Shown here one piece after another: positions 9,672 to 19,808 of a stretch of 64,000 bases of DNA; position 1 is the first letter of the stretch; each line of letters starts with the position of its first letter. Source of the DNA: Bog-532 sp963775825. GTDB taxonomy: Bacteria; Actinomycetota; Actinomycetes; Streptosporangiales; Streptosporangiaceae. Position numbers and translations under genes: made by a program. The notes under the pieces were generated by a model. The model saw only the letters and a list, made by a program, of their open reading frames with translations. It had not been told where the DNA came from and did not search any database. Location: positions 1 to 64,000 of the forward strand of contig CAVZKY010000037.1 of NCBI GenBank assembly GCA_963775825.1. Reading direction: 5' to 3'.

Positions 9672-10043
9672 TCGTGCTGGCACCTGGTCACGGGCCTGGC
9701 GGCGTGGCCGCCGCGCTGAGCCGCCGTATTGGGCGGCCGCAACGCGTCCGCGCTGTGCCGGTGACCCGTCCATTCCTACCGGGACCTAAGAGTAGCGTAC
9801 CCACGGAGCGGGCGTGCGCAGCGTCCCACCGGAGCTTTCTGCGGGCCTGGGCTGGCCGGCCCGGTCCGGAGCCGGCCGACCCGGGCCTGGGCTGGCCGAC
9901 CCGGGCCCGGGCGGGCCAGTCCTCCGGGCCAGCAACTGGCCTGTTCGGGGCGCGGCGGCCTTCCGCGGTGGTCGCGGGAGGAGTACGAAGGCGGGTAGCG
10001 GGGAAGCAACGGGGCACGACTATACGGTTAAGAGAGGCACACG
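9672..10043. other. Intergenic region with short GC-rich repeats
   Basis: No gene seen. Around 9845-9925 the motif GGGCCTGGGCTGGCCGACCC recurs imperfectly two to three times. The part nearest 9672 should hold the tRNA promoter (minus strand) and the part before 10044 the promoter of the YtxH-like gene; no clear -10/-35 pair stands out. Confidence 0.4.
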
Positions 10044-10397
10044 ATGCGGTATCGAGTCACGTTCGTCACCGGGTTCGCGACCGGCTACGTCCTCGGCGCG
10101 CGGGCGGGCCGGGAACGTTATGAGCAGGTCAAGAAGCTGAGCCAGCGAGTGGCCGGGCACCCGGCGGTCCAGAAGGCCGCGGGCACGGTCGCCTCGAAGG
10201 CAACCGATCTGGGCCAGACGGCTAAGGACAAGGCCAGCGCGAAGATGCCGGGGTTCGCTCAGGCCGCGATGAGCAAGGCCGGCACGATCCCGGGGCTGCG
10301 CGGCCGGGTCAACGGATCCTCGTCGTACCCGGACGGGACCGAGGCCTACAACCCGCCGCCCACCCCCGGGTCGACCATCTACCCGGACAACACCTGA
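10044..10397 (+). CDS. YtxH-like small membrane-associated protein
   Basis: 117 residues from ATG 10044. It begins MRYRVTFVTGFATGYVLGARAGRERYEQ, the conserved opening of actinobacterial YtxH-like proteins: a short N-terminal membrane segment with Gly-spaced GxxxGYxxGxRAGRERY, followed by an amphipathic helical stretch (residues ~35-80) and a Pro/Tyr-rich tail. Function is unknown; in firmicutes relatives belong to the general stress response. It is tail-to-tail with the sigma factor gene and separated from it by a strong hairpin. Confidence 0.75.
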   Translation: MRYRVTFVTGFATGYVLGARAGRERYEQVKKLSQRVAGHPAVQKAAGTVASKATDLGQTAKDKASAKMPGFAQAAMSKAGTIPGLRGRVNGSSSYPDGTEAYNPPPTPGSTIYPDNT

Positions 10398-10409
10398 CGC
10401 GCACGGCCA

Positions 10410-10444
10410 GCACCCGGCGACCGCGGTGAGCGGCCGCCGGGTGC
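10410..10444. terminator. Bidirectional hairpin terminator candidate
   Basis: GCACCCGGCG (10410-10419) and CGCCGGGTGC (10435-10444) form a perfect 10-bp stem with a 15-nt loop, exactly between two convergent genes. There is no T-run, as is usual for actinomycete terminators. Confidence 0.65.
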
Positions 10445-10481
10445 GAGGCTGAGCAGGTAGGTACGGAGGCTCCCGGAGGCT

Positions 10482-11639
10482 CTAGTCCAGGTATTCGCGC
10501 AGCATCTGGGCGCGGCTCGGGTGCCGGAGCTTGGCCAGCGTCTTGGACTCGATCTGGCGGATGCGCTCCCGGGTCACCCCGAACTCCCGGCCCACTTCCT
10601 CCAGCGTCCGCGGGTGGCCGTCGGTCAGGCCGAACCGGAGCTGGATGATGCGCTGCTCCCGGCGGGACAGCTGGTCCAGGACCCGCTCCAGCTGGTCCTG
10701 CAGCATGATGAACGCCGCGGCCTCGATCGGCACCACGGCGTCCGCGTCCTCGATGAAGTCGCCCAGGTCGGACTCTTCCTCACCGATCGGTGACTGCAGC
10801 GACACCGGCTCCTGGGCGATGCGCTGGATGTCGGCGACCCGCTCCAGCTCAATGCCCATCTCCGCCGCGATCTCGTCCGGGGTCGCTTCCCGGCCAAGGT
10901 CCTGATGCAGCTGGCGCTGGACGCGGGCCAGCTTGTTGATCGTCTCCACCATGTGAACCGGGACCCGGATGGTACGGGCCTGGTCGGCGATGGCCCGGGT
11001 GATGGCCTGGCGAATCCACCACGTCGCGTAGGTGGAGAACTTGTAGCCCCGCGTGTAGTCGAACTTCTCGACGGCGCGGATGAGGCCGAGGTTGCCCTCC
11101 TGGATCAGGTCGAGGAAGACCAGCCCGCGGCCGATGTAGCGCTTGGCGATCGATACCACCAGACGCAGGTTGGCCTCGATCAGCCGCTGCTTGGACCGCT
11201 CCCCCTCGGCCACGAGAAACTCGAAGTCGGCCGCCTCGGCGCCCTCCAGCGAGCCGCCACGCAGCTTCTCGTCGGCGAACAGGCCCGCCTCGATGGACTT
11301 GGCCAGCTCCACCTCGTCCTCGGCGGTCAGCAGCGGCACCCGGCCGATCTCGCGCAGGTAGATCCGGACCAGATCACTGGTCGCGGCCGGCTTCCCCAGC
11401 TCCGCCTCCCCCGCGGGTCTGGGGTCTTCCGCCTCCTCGCGCGGGGCTTCGACCAGCTCGATGCCTTCGTCACCCAGCAACCGCACGGCGTCGCCGAGCG
11501 CGTCGGGTGAGAGTTCGTGACGGTCGAGGGCGGCAGCGACGTCCGCCATGGTGAGGAAGCCCCGCTCCCTCCCAAGCGCTACGAGATGGGTCATCTGGTC
11601 GGCCAGCGAAGGCCCGCTTGTCAGTACGCTGAGGCTCAC
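10482..11639 (-). CDS. rpoD: RNA polymerase sigma-70 factor (RpoD/HrdB group)
   Basis: 385 residues. Residues ~88-120 hold region 1.2 (DLVRIYLREIGRVPLLTAEDE); ~155-215 regions 2.1-2.4 with NLRLVVSIAKRYIGRGL, FLDLIQEGNLGLIRAVEKFDY and FSTYATWWIRQAI, identical in style to primary sigma factors; ~235-310 region 3; ~325-385 region 4.2 with TLEEVGREFGVTRERIRQIESKTLAKLRHP and the ending LREYLD. The N-terminus has a short region-1.1-like domain (LTMADVAAALDRHELSPDALG), but the long acidic/basic extension of HrdB-type factors is missing, so a group 2 factor is possible. The location beside dnaG fits the classical macromolecular-synthesis gene order. The frame is intact. Confidence 0.9.
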   Translation of the reverse strand: MSLSVLTSGPSLADQMTHLVALGRERGFLTMADVAAALDRHELSPDALGDAVRLLGDEGIELVEAPREEAEDPRPAGEAELGKPAATSDLVRIYLREIGRVPLLTAEDEVELAKSIEAGLFADEKLRGGSLEGAEAADFEFLVAEGERSKQRLIEANLRLVVSIAKRYIGRGLVFLDLIQEGNLGLIRAVEKFDYTRGYKFSTYATWWIRQAITRAIADQARTIRVPVHMVETINKLARVQRQLHQDLGREATPDEIAAEMGIELERVADIQRIAQEPVSLQSPIGEEESDLGDFIEDADAVVPIEAAAFIMLQDQLERVLDQLSRREQRIIQLRFGLTDGHPRTLEEVGREFGVTRERIRQIESKTLAKLRHPSRAQMLREYLD

Positions 11640-11804
11640 GCAACCCAGTGTGCGACATGAACCCCCGATTACGGGGGACCTAATTTTGTCACCCTGGCGG
11701 TAGTTACGGTGAGTCTTGCTGTCCGTAATCCGACCCAGGTAGGTTACGTCCCGTGCGGTGCGTCAACCAAGCGCGTCGGACGGCGCAAGCGGCGCGGCCG
11801 GCGG

Positions 11805-13820
11805 TCAGGCCCCGGCGGCCCGGTCGAGCAGCGCCTTGCGCCGCTGCTCCAGTCCCACCAGATCGCCGAAGATCTGGTTGTAGGGCACCTGCTGCTGGAC
11901 CGGGTTCATCCGCTGCAGCCTCGACTTGACCGAGGCGATCTCCCGGCTCACCGCGAGCTCGCCCACCCGCGCCAGGACCACCTCCACGTACCGGACGTCC
12001 GGCTCCCCGTTGACCTGAGGCGGCTCCACGGCCAGCCGGGTGACGAAGGCACGGGCCCGGTCGTTCGGCGCGTCCGTACGCAGCCGGGCGGCCCACTCCC
12101 GGCCGCCGCCGGCCGTGCCGGTGCCGCCCGACTCGGCGATCAGCCGGAACACCGCGGCGTGCGCGGGCACGGTGAACGCCTCGGCGCCGAGCGCGTCGAA
12201 CTCGGGGCCGCACAGCCCGGGCCGCTGTACCGCGAGCTTCAGCGCCTCCCGCTCGACCTGCACCACCGGGTCCGACGGGTCATAGCCGGTCTCGCCGCCG
12301 GGCGGCGCTGCGCCCTGGCCGCCGGGCGGCGGTGCGCCCTGGCCGGTGCGCTGCGCCGCGCCCTGGCCGCCCCGGCCGCCCGGCGGCTCGTACGACATCC
12401 CGTTCGGCCCGGCGCCGCCCCGCGCCGCCGCGCCGGGCCGCGCCGGATCCCGCCGCGCCGAACGCCCGCCGCGGCCCTGATCGCCCGGGACGCCACCCCC
12501 GTGCTCCCGGATCCGGGCCAGCACGAAGCGCTCGTCCATCAGGCCGAGCCAGCGGTCCAGGTTGACGGCGTAGCGGGCCCGCAGCCCGGAGTCCTTGATC
12601 CGGGCCACGATCGGGGCCGCCTCGTCCAGCGCGGCGATCTGGCCTTCGGCCGTGTCCAGATTGTGGTTGGCCAGCGCGCCGCGGATGGCGAACTCGAACA
12701 GCGGTACGCGCCGGGCGATCAGGTCACGGACCGCCGCGTCCCCGTGCGCGAGCCGAAGGTCGCACGGGTCCAGCCCGTCAGGCTGGACCGCCACGAACGT
12801 CTGCGTGACGAACCGTTCTTCCAGGCTGAACGCGCGCAGCGCCGCCTTCTGCCCGGCGGCGTCCCCGTCGAAGGTGAAGATCACCTCGCCGACCACCCCG
12901 TCGGTGTCCATGACCAGCCGGCGCAGGACCTTGATGTGCTCCTCGCCGAACGAGGTACCGCAGGTGGCCACGGCGGTCGGGACGCCGGCCAGATGGCAGG
13001 CCATGACGTCGGTGTAGCCCTCGACGATGACCGCCTGCCGGCGATGCGAGATCTCCCGCTTGGCCAGGTCGGCTCCGTACAGCACGGTGCTCTTCCGGAA
13101 CAGCGGTGTTTCCGGGGTATTAAGGTATTTCGGTCCGTCCTCATCGGGGTCGAGTTTGCGCGCACCAAACGCGATGACGTCTCCTGACAGGTCGCGGATG
13201 GGCCAGATCAGCCGGCCGTGGAACATATCCCGGGCCCCACGCTGGCCCTTCCGGGCCAGCCCCCCGGCGATCAGCTCATCGTCGGTGAAGCCCCGCGCGC
13301 GCAGGTGCCGGGTCAGCTCCTCCCAGGCCGCGGGCGCGTAGCCAACGCCGAACCGCTCGGCGTCGGGGCGCTCGAACCCGCGCTCGGCCAGGAAGGCGCG
13401 CCCGGCCGCGGCGCCCGGGCCCTGCAGCTGCTCGGCGTAGAACTCCGCCGCGGCCCGGTGCGCGTCAATCAGCCGGCGGCGCCGGCTCTGCTCCTGGCCC
13501 GGAACGTACCCGCCCTGCTCGTACCGCAGGTCGATGCCGGCCCGCCCGGCCAGCCGCTCGATCGCCTCGACGAACGTCAAGCCGTCGATCAGCTGCACGA
13601 ACTTGATGACGTCGCCGCCTTCGGCGCAGCTAAAACAGTAGAAGAGGCCACGCGAGGGGGTCACGTTGAACGAGGGCGTCTTCTCGTCGTGGAACGGGCA
13701 CAGGCCTTTCAGCGACTCACCGCCGGCGCTGCGCAGCTGCAGGTACTCGCCGATCACCTCGTCGATGGGCGAGCGCTCACGGACCACCGCAATGTCCTCA
13801 TCGCGGATTCGGCCTGCCAT
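11805..13820 (-). CDS. dnaG: DNA primase
   Basis: 671 residues; the start ATG at 13820 (MAGRIRDEDIAVVRERS) is chosen because it matches the canonical DnaG N-terminus. The frame is open further upstream but not protein-like. The CHC2 zinc finger is C41-H44-C62-C65 (CPFHDEKTPSF, FYCFSCAEGG). The RNA-polymerase core follows, with the TOPRIM glutamate in AVIVEGYTDVMACHLAGV (residues ~263-280) and TFDGDAAG. A Gly/Pro/Gln-rich linker precedes a C-terminal helicase-binding region (VQREALKLAVQRPGL, then DVRYVEVVLARVGELAVSREI). It makes RNA primers for replication with DnaB. It lies between rpoD and a divergent HAD gene. Confidence 0.95.
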   Translation of the reverse strand: MAGRIRDEDIAVVRERSPIDEVIGEYLQLRSAGGESLKGLCPFHDEKTPSFNVTPSRGLFYCFSCAEGGDVIKFVQLIDGLTFVEAIERLAGRAGIDLRYEQGGYVPGQEQSRRRRLIDAHRAAAEFYAEQLQGPGAAAGRAFLAERGFERPDAERFGVGYAPAAWEELTRHLRARGFTDDELIAGGLARKGQRGARDMFHGRLIWPIRDLSGDVIAFGARKLDPDEDGPKYLNTPETPLFRKSTVLYGADLAKREISHRRQAVIVEGYTDVMACHLAGVPTAVATCGTSFGEEHIKVLRRLVMDTDGVVGEVIFTFDGDAAGQKAALRAFSLEERFVTQTFVAVQPDGLDPCDLRLAHGDAAVRDLIARRVPLFEFAIRGALANHNLDTAEGQIAALDEAAPIVARIKDSGLRARYAVNLDRWLGLMDERFVLARIREHGGGVPGDQGRGGRSARRDPARPGAAARGGAGPNGMSYEPPGGRGGQGAAQRTGQGAPPPGGQGAAPPGGETGYDPSDPVVQVEREALKLAVQRPGLCGPEFDALGAEAFTVPAHAAVFRLIAESGGTGTAGGGREWAARLRTDAPNDRARAFVTRLAVEPPQVNGEPDVRYVEVVLARVGELAVSREIASVKSRLQRMNPVQQQVPYNQIFGDLVGLEQRRKALLDRAAGA

Positions 13821-14117
13821 CGTCCCCGCCTCCGCTCTGTAATGACCGTCTGGGTACTGACCGTCTGGGCTGCCCGCCGACCTGGAGGAGCCCGCGCTGC
13901 CCGTGTAGGCGACCGGCGCCGCGGCCCCGAGCATGCCGCCCGGCGGCGCAGGACCTTCTGGGGTATCCCCCGCTAAATTATCGCTTGCGGATGTCCTGGC
14001 CTTCCGCATTCGCGGCGCGCGTCTGCCGGCTGATTCTAGTGGCGCCGGCCCATGACCGGTGCTGCCGCCCAGCCGCCGCGGCGGGCCTGTTCCAGCCGCC
14101 CCGTAACCTTGACTGTC
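13821..14117. other. Divergent intergenic region between dnaG and the HAD gene
   Basis: About 300 bases holding the promoters of both genes. CTGACCGTCTGGG and ATGACCGTCTGGG occur 16 bases apart (about 13841-13869), a short direct repeat that could be a regulator half-site pair. Nothing else is recognised. Confidence 0.35.
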
Positions 14118-14954
14118 ATGGCCGTGCCCGAACTGCTGGTCCTGTGGGACGTCGACCACACGCTGCTGAACGCGGGCCGCGGGCTGAGCGGGCAGCTGTA
14201 CGGGCTGGTGTTCGCCGACCTGTTCGGCCGCGAGCTGGCCCAGGTGGCCCCGATGGCGGGCCGCACCGACCGGGCCATCATCGCCGAGACGCTGACGATG
14301 GCCGGGATCGCTGACCCGGCCCAGCACGTGGCCGCGTTCATCGCCGGCCTGACCCAGCAGGCGCCGGCCTTCGGCGAGCGGGTCAGGCGGTATGGGCACG
14401 TGCTGCCCGGCGCGGCCGAGGCCCTGAGCTTTCTCGGATCACCGGCCGCGCTCGACGGGACCGGGCGGGTGCACCAGTCGGTGCTGACCGGCAACATCCG
14501 CCCGCTGGCCGACGTGAAGCTGTCCGTGCTGGGCCTGAGCGACCTGCTGGACCTGGACATCGGCGCGTACGGCGACATGCACTCCAGCCGCTGGGAGCTG
14601 GTGCACGTGGCCCGGCGGCAGGCCGCCGCGAAGCTCGGCACCACGTTCGACGGTGCGGCCACCGTACTGGTGGGCGATACCCCGCTGGACGTGGCGGCGG
14701 CCCTGGCGACGGGCGCGCGTGCGGTTGGCGTCGCGACCGGCAGCTACCCCGAAGCGGACCTGGCCGCCGCCGGGGCGCACGCCGTGCTCCCGGACCTGAC
14801 CAGCACCGCGCGCGTGCTGGCCGCGGTGACGGGGAACGCTGTCACGGCGAGCACCGTACCCGGGACCAGCATGACCGCGGGGACCGGAGGATCCGGACGG
14901 CCCGGACGGCCCGGACGGCCCGGACGGCAGAAAGGACACACTGCGCGATGGTGA
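14118..14954 (+). CDS. HAD-superfamily hydrolase (phosphoglycolate-phosphatase-like)
   Basis: 278 residues from ATG 14118 (MAVPELLVLWDVDHTLL). HAD motif I is DVDHT with the nucleophilic Asp; motif II is the Thr in SVLTGN; motif IV is VGDTPLDVAAA. A helical cap (residues ~20-95) places it with small phosphatases such as phosphoglycolate phosphatase; the substrate is not evident. The last ~40 residues are low-complexity, with three to four GRP repeats from a 9-bp DNA repeat (CGGACGGCC, about 14890-14930). Its stop overlaps the following Nudix gene by 7 bases, so the two are translationally coupled. Confidence 0.85.
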   Translation: MAVPELLVLWDVDHTLLNAGRGLSGQLYGLVFADLFGRELAQVAPMAGRTDRAIIAETLTMAGIADPAQHVAAFIAGLTQQAPAFGERVRRYGHVLPGAAEALSFLGSPAALDGTGRVHQSVLTGNIRPLADVKLSVLGLSDLLDLDIGAYGDMHSSRWELVHVARRQAAAKLGTTFDGAATVLVGDTPLDVAAALATGARAVGVATGSYPEADLAAAGAHAVLPDLTSTARVLAAVTGNAVTASTVPGTSMTAGTGGSGRPGRPGRPGRQKGHTARW

Positions 14955-15565
14955 CGTCCGGCCCGGCCCAGGACCGGCCGGCGATGGCGGCGAATATCAG
15001 CGGTTTCCGCCGTCACGTGGCCCAGGGCGAGCGCCTGAAGGCGGCTTCCGTCGCGGTGTGCGTCGTGCTCGCGGATGGGGTGCCGTCCCTGCTGATCACC
15101 CGGCGGGCGGCCGGCCTGCGCAACCACGCCGGGCAGTGGGCGCTGCCCGGCGGCCGCCGTGACCCGGGCGAATCGATCGAGGACGCCGCCCGGCGCGAGC
15201 TACGCGAGGAAACGGGCGTCGAGGTCACGGCGGGCGACGTGCTCGGGATGCTGGACGACTACGTCAGCCGGTCGGGGTACGTGATATCCCCGGTGATCGT
15301 CTGGGGCGGCCCCGTCAGCGCGGCGATGAACGGGCCGGCCACCGAGGTGGCCCAGATCCACGTGATCCCGCTCGCCGACTTCGATGTGCCGCCGCTGCTG
15401 ATCACCATCCCCGAGTCCGCGTTCCCCGTCATCCAGCTGCCGCTGCTCGGCGGCTACCTGCACGCCCCGACCGCGGCGATCATCTACCAGTTCTGCCAGG
15501 TCGCCCTGCACGGCGCCGGGACCCGGGTGGCCCACTTCGAGCAGCCCGTCTTCGCCTGGAAGTAA
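14948..15565 (+). CDS. Nudix hydrolase (CoA-pyrophosphatase-like)
   Basis: 205 residues. A full Nudix box, GGRRDPGESIEDAARRELRE followed by ETGVEV, fits GX5EX7REUXEEXGU and binds the catalytic metal. ITRRAAGLRNHAGQWALPGG just before it resembles the NudL/YeaB CoA-diphosphatase group, and ATEVAQIHVIPLADF is the usual downstream strand. It hydrolyses nucleoside-diphosphate-X compounds; CoA derivatives are the best guess. It overlaps the HAD gene by 7 bases and is tail-to-tail with dgt (6 bases apart). Confidence 0.88.
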   Translation: MVTSGPAQDRPAMAANISGFRRHVAQGERLKAASVAVCVVLADGVPSLLITRRAAGLRNHAGQWALPGGRRDPGESIEDAARRELREETGVEVTAGDVLGMLDDYVSRSGYVISPVIVWGGPVSAAMNGPATEVAQIHVIPLADFDVPPLLITIPESAFPVIQLPLLGGYLHAPTAAIIYQFCQVALHGAGTRVAHFEQPVFAWK

Positions 15566-15571
15566 CGCGAG

Positions 15572-16900
15572 TCAGGAAGGGGTACGGCAGAGGCGGCGGT
15601 GCCAGGCGATGGCGGAGGTGTCAGTGAGCGAGGCGATCTGGTCGATCACGACCCGGCGCCGCGCGACGCCGGAGGGCGCTTCCTCCCAGGCCGGCCGGAA
15701 CAACGGGTCGAGCGTCCGGGGCGCGTCGATCTGCACCGCGGCCGCGAGCTCGGCGATCAGGTCGCGCTCGCGGGCCTGCGCCGCGGCCGCCCCTTCCCGG
15801 GTCATCACGTAATGCGCCGCGACCGCCTTGAGCAGGGCGCACTCCAGCCGCTGGGTGCGCGGCACCACCAGGTCACACGCGTACCGGGTCAGCCGCGCCG
15901 CCCGGCCCGGCCGCCACGCAGGCGGCGCGGGTGGCCTCCTGGGCCGCGACGCAGAACCGGCCGACCAGCTCGCTGGTCAGGTTCTTCAGCGCGGCGAGGG
16001 CACCGGGGCCGCCGTCGAAGCTCTTCGGCCAGTAGCCCAGGGCCATCAGGCTGTCGAACACCTCGCGCAGTTCGGCCGTCGTCGCCCAGGCCGGCGGGAC
16101 GTAGTAACGCTGGGCGAGCTGAGCTACCAGGTCACGTTCGGCCGGATCCTGAAGGTACGCCAGCGTGATGAGCCCGGCGTGCAGGCCATCCTCCACGTCG
16201 TGCACCGAATAGGCCACATCGTCGGCCCAGTCCATGACCTGCGCTTCCAGGCAGCGGCGACGGCCCGGCGCGCCGCGGCGGATCCACTCGAAGGCGGGTG
16301 CGTCGTCGGCGTAGTAGTTGAACTTGGGCGGGGCGGGGGCGTCGCCGATCGGCAGCGCCGTCCGGCACCACCGGGGCGCCGCTGGGCGGGGCCGGCCACG
16401 GATACTTCAGCGTCGCGTCCAGGGAGGCCCGGGTCAGGTTCAGGCCCGCGCCCAGCACCTTGGTCTCCAGCCGGGTCAGCAGGCGGAGGGTCTGCGCGTT
16501 GCCCTCGAATCCGCCGCAGCTCGCGGCCAGTTCCGCGAGCGCCATCTCACCGTTGTGGCCGAACGGCGGGTGGCCGATGTCGTGCGCCAGGCACGCGGTC
16601 TCCACCAGGTCGGGGTCGCACCCGATCGCCGCGCCGATACCCCGGCCAATCTGCGCGCACTCCAGCGAGTGGGTGAGCCGGGTCCGCGGGAAGTCGGCGA
16701 GCCCGACCGCTACCACCTGCGTCTTGGCCGCCAGGCGGCGCAGCGACGCGCTGTGCAGGACGCGCGCCCGGTCACGCTCGAACGCGCTCCGCCCGGCCCG
16801 CTTGGGCGGTTCAGCTACCCAGCGGGCCGTGGCGTGCGCGTCGTAACCGGTCTCGCCCCAGACCAGCTCAGAACTCTGTGTCTCGGACGTCAGCTCACCT
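15572..16900 (-). pseudogene. dgt: dGTPase-like HD-domain triphosphohydrolase, frameshifted twice
   Basis: Reading down the minus strand: GYDAHATARWVAEPPKRAG, SAFERDRARVLHSASLRRLA, THSLECAQIGRGIG, CLAHDIGHPPFGHNGE (the metal-binding H...HD of the HD domain), LTRASLDATLKYPWP. An indel near 16345 then moves to a frame giving FNYYADDAPAFEWIRRGAP, QVMDWADDVAYSVHDVEDG. A second indel near 15875-15900 leads to the C-terminal piece AAHYVMTREG and ASLTDTSAIAWHRRL ending at 15572. Deoxyguanosinetriphosphate triphosphohydrolase-like proteins remove triphosphate from dNTPs. No ATG/GTG/TTG suits the expected start near 16,900, so the 5' end is unsure and may hold a third indel. It directly follows ppdK on the same strand. 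Confidence 0.82.
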
Positions 16901-19601
16901 GGTGTCGCTACCGCCTCCGCTGCCCGCGGCGGCCCGCTCGGACTCGATCTCGGCGCGGCCGGCCTCCAGCCGGGCGACCGGCACCCGGAACGGTGAGCAG
17001 GACACGTAGTCGAGGCCCGCGTCGTGGAAGAAGTGCACCGAGTCCGGGTCGCCGCCGTGCTCACCGCAGACCCCGACCTGGAGATCCGGCCGGGTGGCCC
17101 GGCCCTCTTCGACGGCGAGGCGGACCAGCCGGCCCACCCCGTCCCGGTCGATCGTCTCGAACGGCGACACCCCGAAGATGCCGAGCTGGATGTAGCGGCT
17201 GAAGAACGCCCCTTCCACGTCGTCGCGGGAGAAGCCCCACGTCATCTGGGTCAGGTCGTTGGTGCCGAAGGAGAAGAACTCGGCCGGCTGCGCGATCTCA
17301 CCGGCGGTGAGCGCGGCCCGGGGCACCTCGATCATCGTGCCGATGAGGGCGTGCACGTCGGTGCCGGTCTCCTCGGCGACCTGCTTGAGGACCTTCGCGG
17401 CCCGGTCGCGGGCGATCTCCAGCTCCTGCACCGCGCCGACCAGCGGGATCATCACCTCGGGGCGCGGGTTCCCGCCCGCCTGCCTGCGGTCGGCCGCGGC
17501 GTGCGCGATCGCCCGCACCTGCATGTCGAGCAGGCCCGGGATGACCAGGCTGAGCCGGACCCCGCGCAGGCCGAGCATCGGGTTCTCCTCGTGCAGCCGG
17601 CGGACGGCATCCAGCAGCTTCTTGTCCTTGTCGGTCGCGTTGTCGCCGGCCAGGGCGATCCTGACCGACAGGTCGGTGAGGTCGGGCAGGAACTCGTGCA
17701 GCGGCGGGTCGATCAGCCGGATCGTCACCGGCAGGCCGTCCATCGCCTCGAGGATCTCCACGAAGTCGCCGCGCTGCAGCGGCTCCAGCGCGTCCAGCGC
17801 CGCCTGCTGCTCGGCCTCGTTCTCGGCCAGGATGAGCCGCTCGACGAGCTGGCGGCGCTCGCCGAGGAACATGTGCTCGGTCCGCACCAGGCCGACGCCG
17901 GCGGCGCCGAACCGGCGGGCCCGCGCGCAGTCGGGGCCGTTGTCCGCGTTGGCCCAGACGCCGAGCCGGCGCTTGGTGTCCGCGTGCGTCATCAGCGCGT
18001 GCACGGCGGCGACCAGCTCGTCGGACTCCGGGGCCAGGCCGCCCTCGAAGTACTGGACGACCGGCGACGGCACGACGGGCACCTCGCCGAGGTAGACCGC
18101 GCCGGAGGTGCCGTCGATGGAGATCACGTCGCCTTCGGCGACGATGACGCCGTCCGGGGCGGTGAAGCGGCCACCGCTGACGTCGACCTCGAGCTCGTCG
18201 GCGCCGCAGACGCAGGTCTTGCCCATGCCGCGGGCGACCACGGCGGCGTGGCTGGTCTTGCCGCCCCGGCTGGTCAGGATGCCGCGCGCGGCGATCATGC
18301 CGTGCAGGTCGTCGGGGTTGGTCTCGCGGCGGACCAGGATGACGTCCTCGCCCTGGTCGGCCAGCTCCACGGCGCGCGGCGGAGTCGAAGACGACCTTGC
18401 CGACCGCGGCGCCGGGCGACGCGCTGATCCCCTGGGCGACCTTCTTCGCGCCGGTGCCGGTGTCGAACCGGGGGAACATCAGCCGGACGAGCTCCTCGCC
18501 GGTGACCCGCTCGAGCGCCTCGTCCATGTCGATCAGGCCCTGCTCGACGAGCTGGATCGCGATCCGGAACGCGGCGGCCGCGGTGCGCTTGCCGACGCGG
18601 GTCTGCAGCATCCAGAGCTTGCCGCGCTCGATCGTGAACTCGATGTCGCACAGGTCGCTGTAGTGGTTCTCCAGCGTCCGCATGATCTGCATGAGCTGGT
18701 CGAAGGAGGCCTTGTCGATCCGCTCGAGGTCCTGCAGCGGCACCGTGTTGCGGATGCCGGCGACCACGTCCTCGCCCTGGGCGTTCTGGAGGTAGTCGCC
18801 GTAGGTCCCCTGCTGGCCGGTGCCCGGGTCGCGGGTGAAGGCGACGCCGGTGCCGGAGTCGTCGCTGATGTTGCCGAACACCATCGCGACCACGTTGACG
18901 GCCGTGCCGAGGTCGGTCGGGATGCGCTCCTGGCGACGGTAGAGGATGGCGCGGTCGGAGTTCCAGGAGTTGAACACCGCCTTGACGGCCAGGTCCAGCT
19001 GCTCGCGGGGCTCCTGCGGGAAGTCGTGGCCGGTGTGCTCGCGCACGATCTGCTTGAACACGCCGACCAGCTGCTGCAGGTCGTCGGCGTCCAGGTCGAG
19101 GTCGTTCTTGATGCCCTTGGCCTTCTTGGCGTTGTCGATGGCGTGCTCGAACGCCTCGCCGTCGATGTCCAGCACGGTCTTGCCGAACATCTGGACCAGC
19201 CGGCGGTAGGAGTCCCAGGCGAACCGCTCGTTGCTGGCCTGCTTGGCCAGCCCCTCCACCGCCCGGTCGGACAGGCCGATGTTGAGGATCGTGTCCATCA
19301 TGCCCGGCATCGAGAACTTTGCGCCGGACCGCACGCTGACCAGCAGCGGGTCGGCCGGGTCGCCGAGCTTCCGGCCCATCGCCGACTCGAGCTTGGTGAG
19401 GTGCGCGGTCACCTCCGCGTCCAGCTCGGGCGGCGTGGTCCCGTCGCGCAGATAGGCGCGGCACGCATCGGTGGAGATAATGAAGCCGGGCGGGACGGGA
19501 AGACCGATGTTGGTCATCTCGGCCAGGTTCGCCCCCTTGCCGCCCAGCAGGTCCTTCTGGTCTTTACTACCCTCGGTGAAGTCATAAACGAGCTTCGGCA
19601 C
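16895..19601 (-). pseudogene. ppdK: Pyruvate, phosphate dikinase with one frameshift
   Basis: From ATG 19601: MPKLVYDFTEGSKDQKDLLGGKGANLAEM and GLPVPPGFIISTDACRAYL open the ATP-grasp nucleotide domain; MPGMMDTILNIGL and SDDSGTGVAFTRDPGTG follow. An indel at about 18372 separates VGKVVFDSAA from VELADQGEDVILV. After it come the phosphohistidine domain (RGGKTSHAAVVARGMGK, catalytic His) and the PEP/pyruvate barrel ending GVCGEHGGDPDSVHFF and SCSPFRVPVARLEA with the catalytic Cys. Combined length is about 900 residues, normal for PPDK, which interconverts pyruvate + ATP + Pi and PEP + AMP + PPi. All catalytic segments survive, so the single indel may be a sequence error. In-frame piece 17298-19601 stops making sense after 18372. 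Confidence 0.92.
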
Positions 19602-19808
19602 TGAACGCTCCTCGTGCGGCGTGGCTGATATTCATCTCTTTATTTGGTTGGGACTCTACCGTTCCGGCAGCCAGCGCCGCAGTGGCCAATGGTCCCCTCC
19701 CGGGAACTGGTCAGGTGCGGCGTGACACGCTAGACCCGCGAGGACCTCACGTCCCGGGCGTCCCGGATGCGCCTGGGTGCCCGTGCCCACGAGGGAGGCA
19801 TAGAACGC

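Noticed and set aside
9599..10043. Integration site of a mobile element at tRNA-Asn
   Set aside because: No integrase gene and no second copy of the tRNA 3' end in the window.
17024..19604. Two long plus-strand frames (467 and 498 codons) opposite ppdK
   Set aside because: The minus strand encodes an unmistakable PPDK; the plus-strand products are Leu/Val/Arg/Gly-biased shadows.
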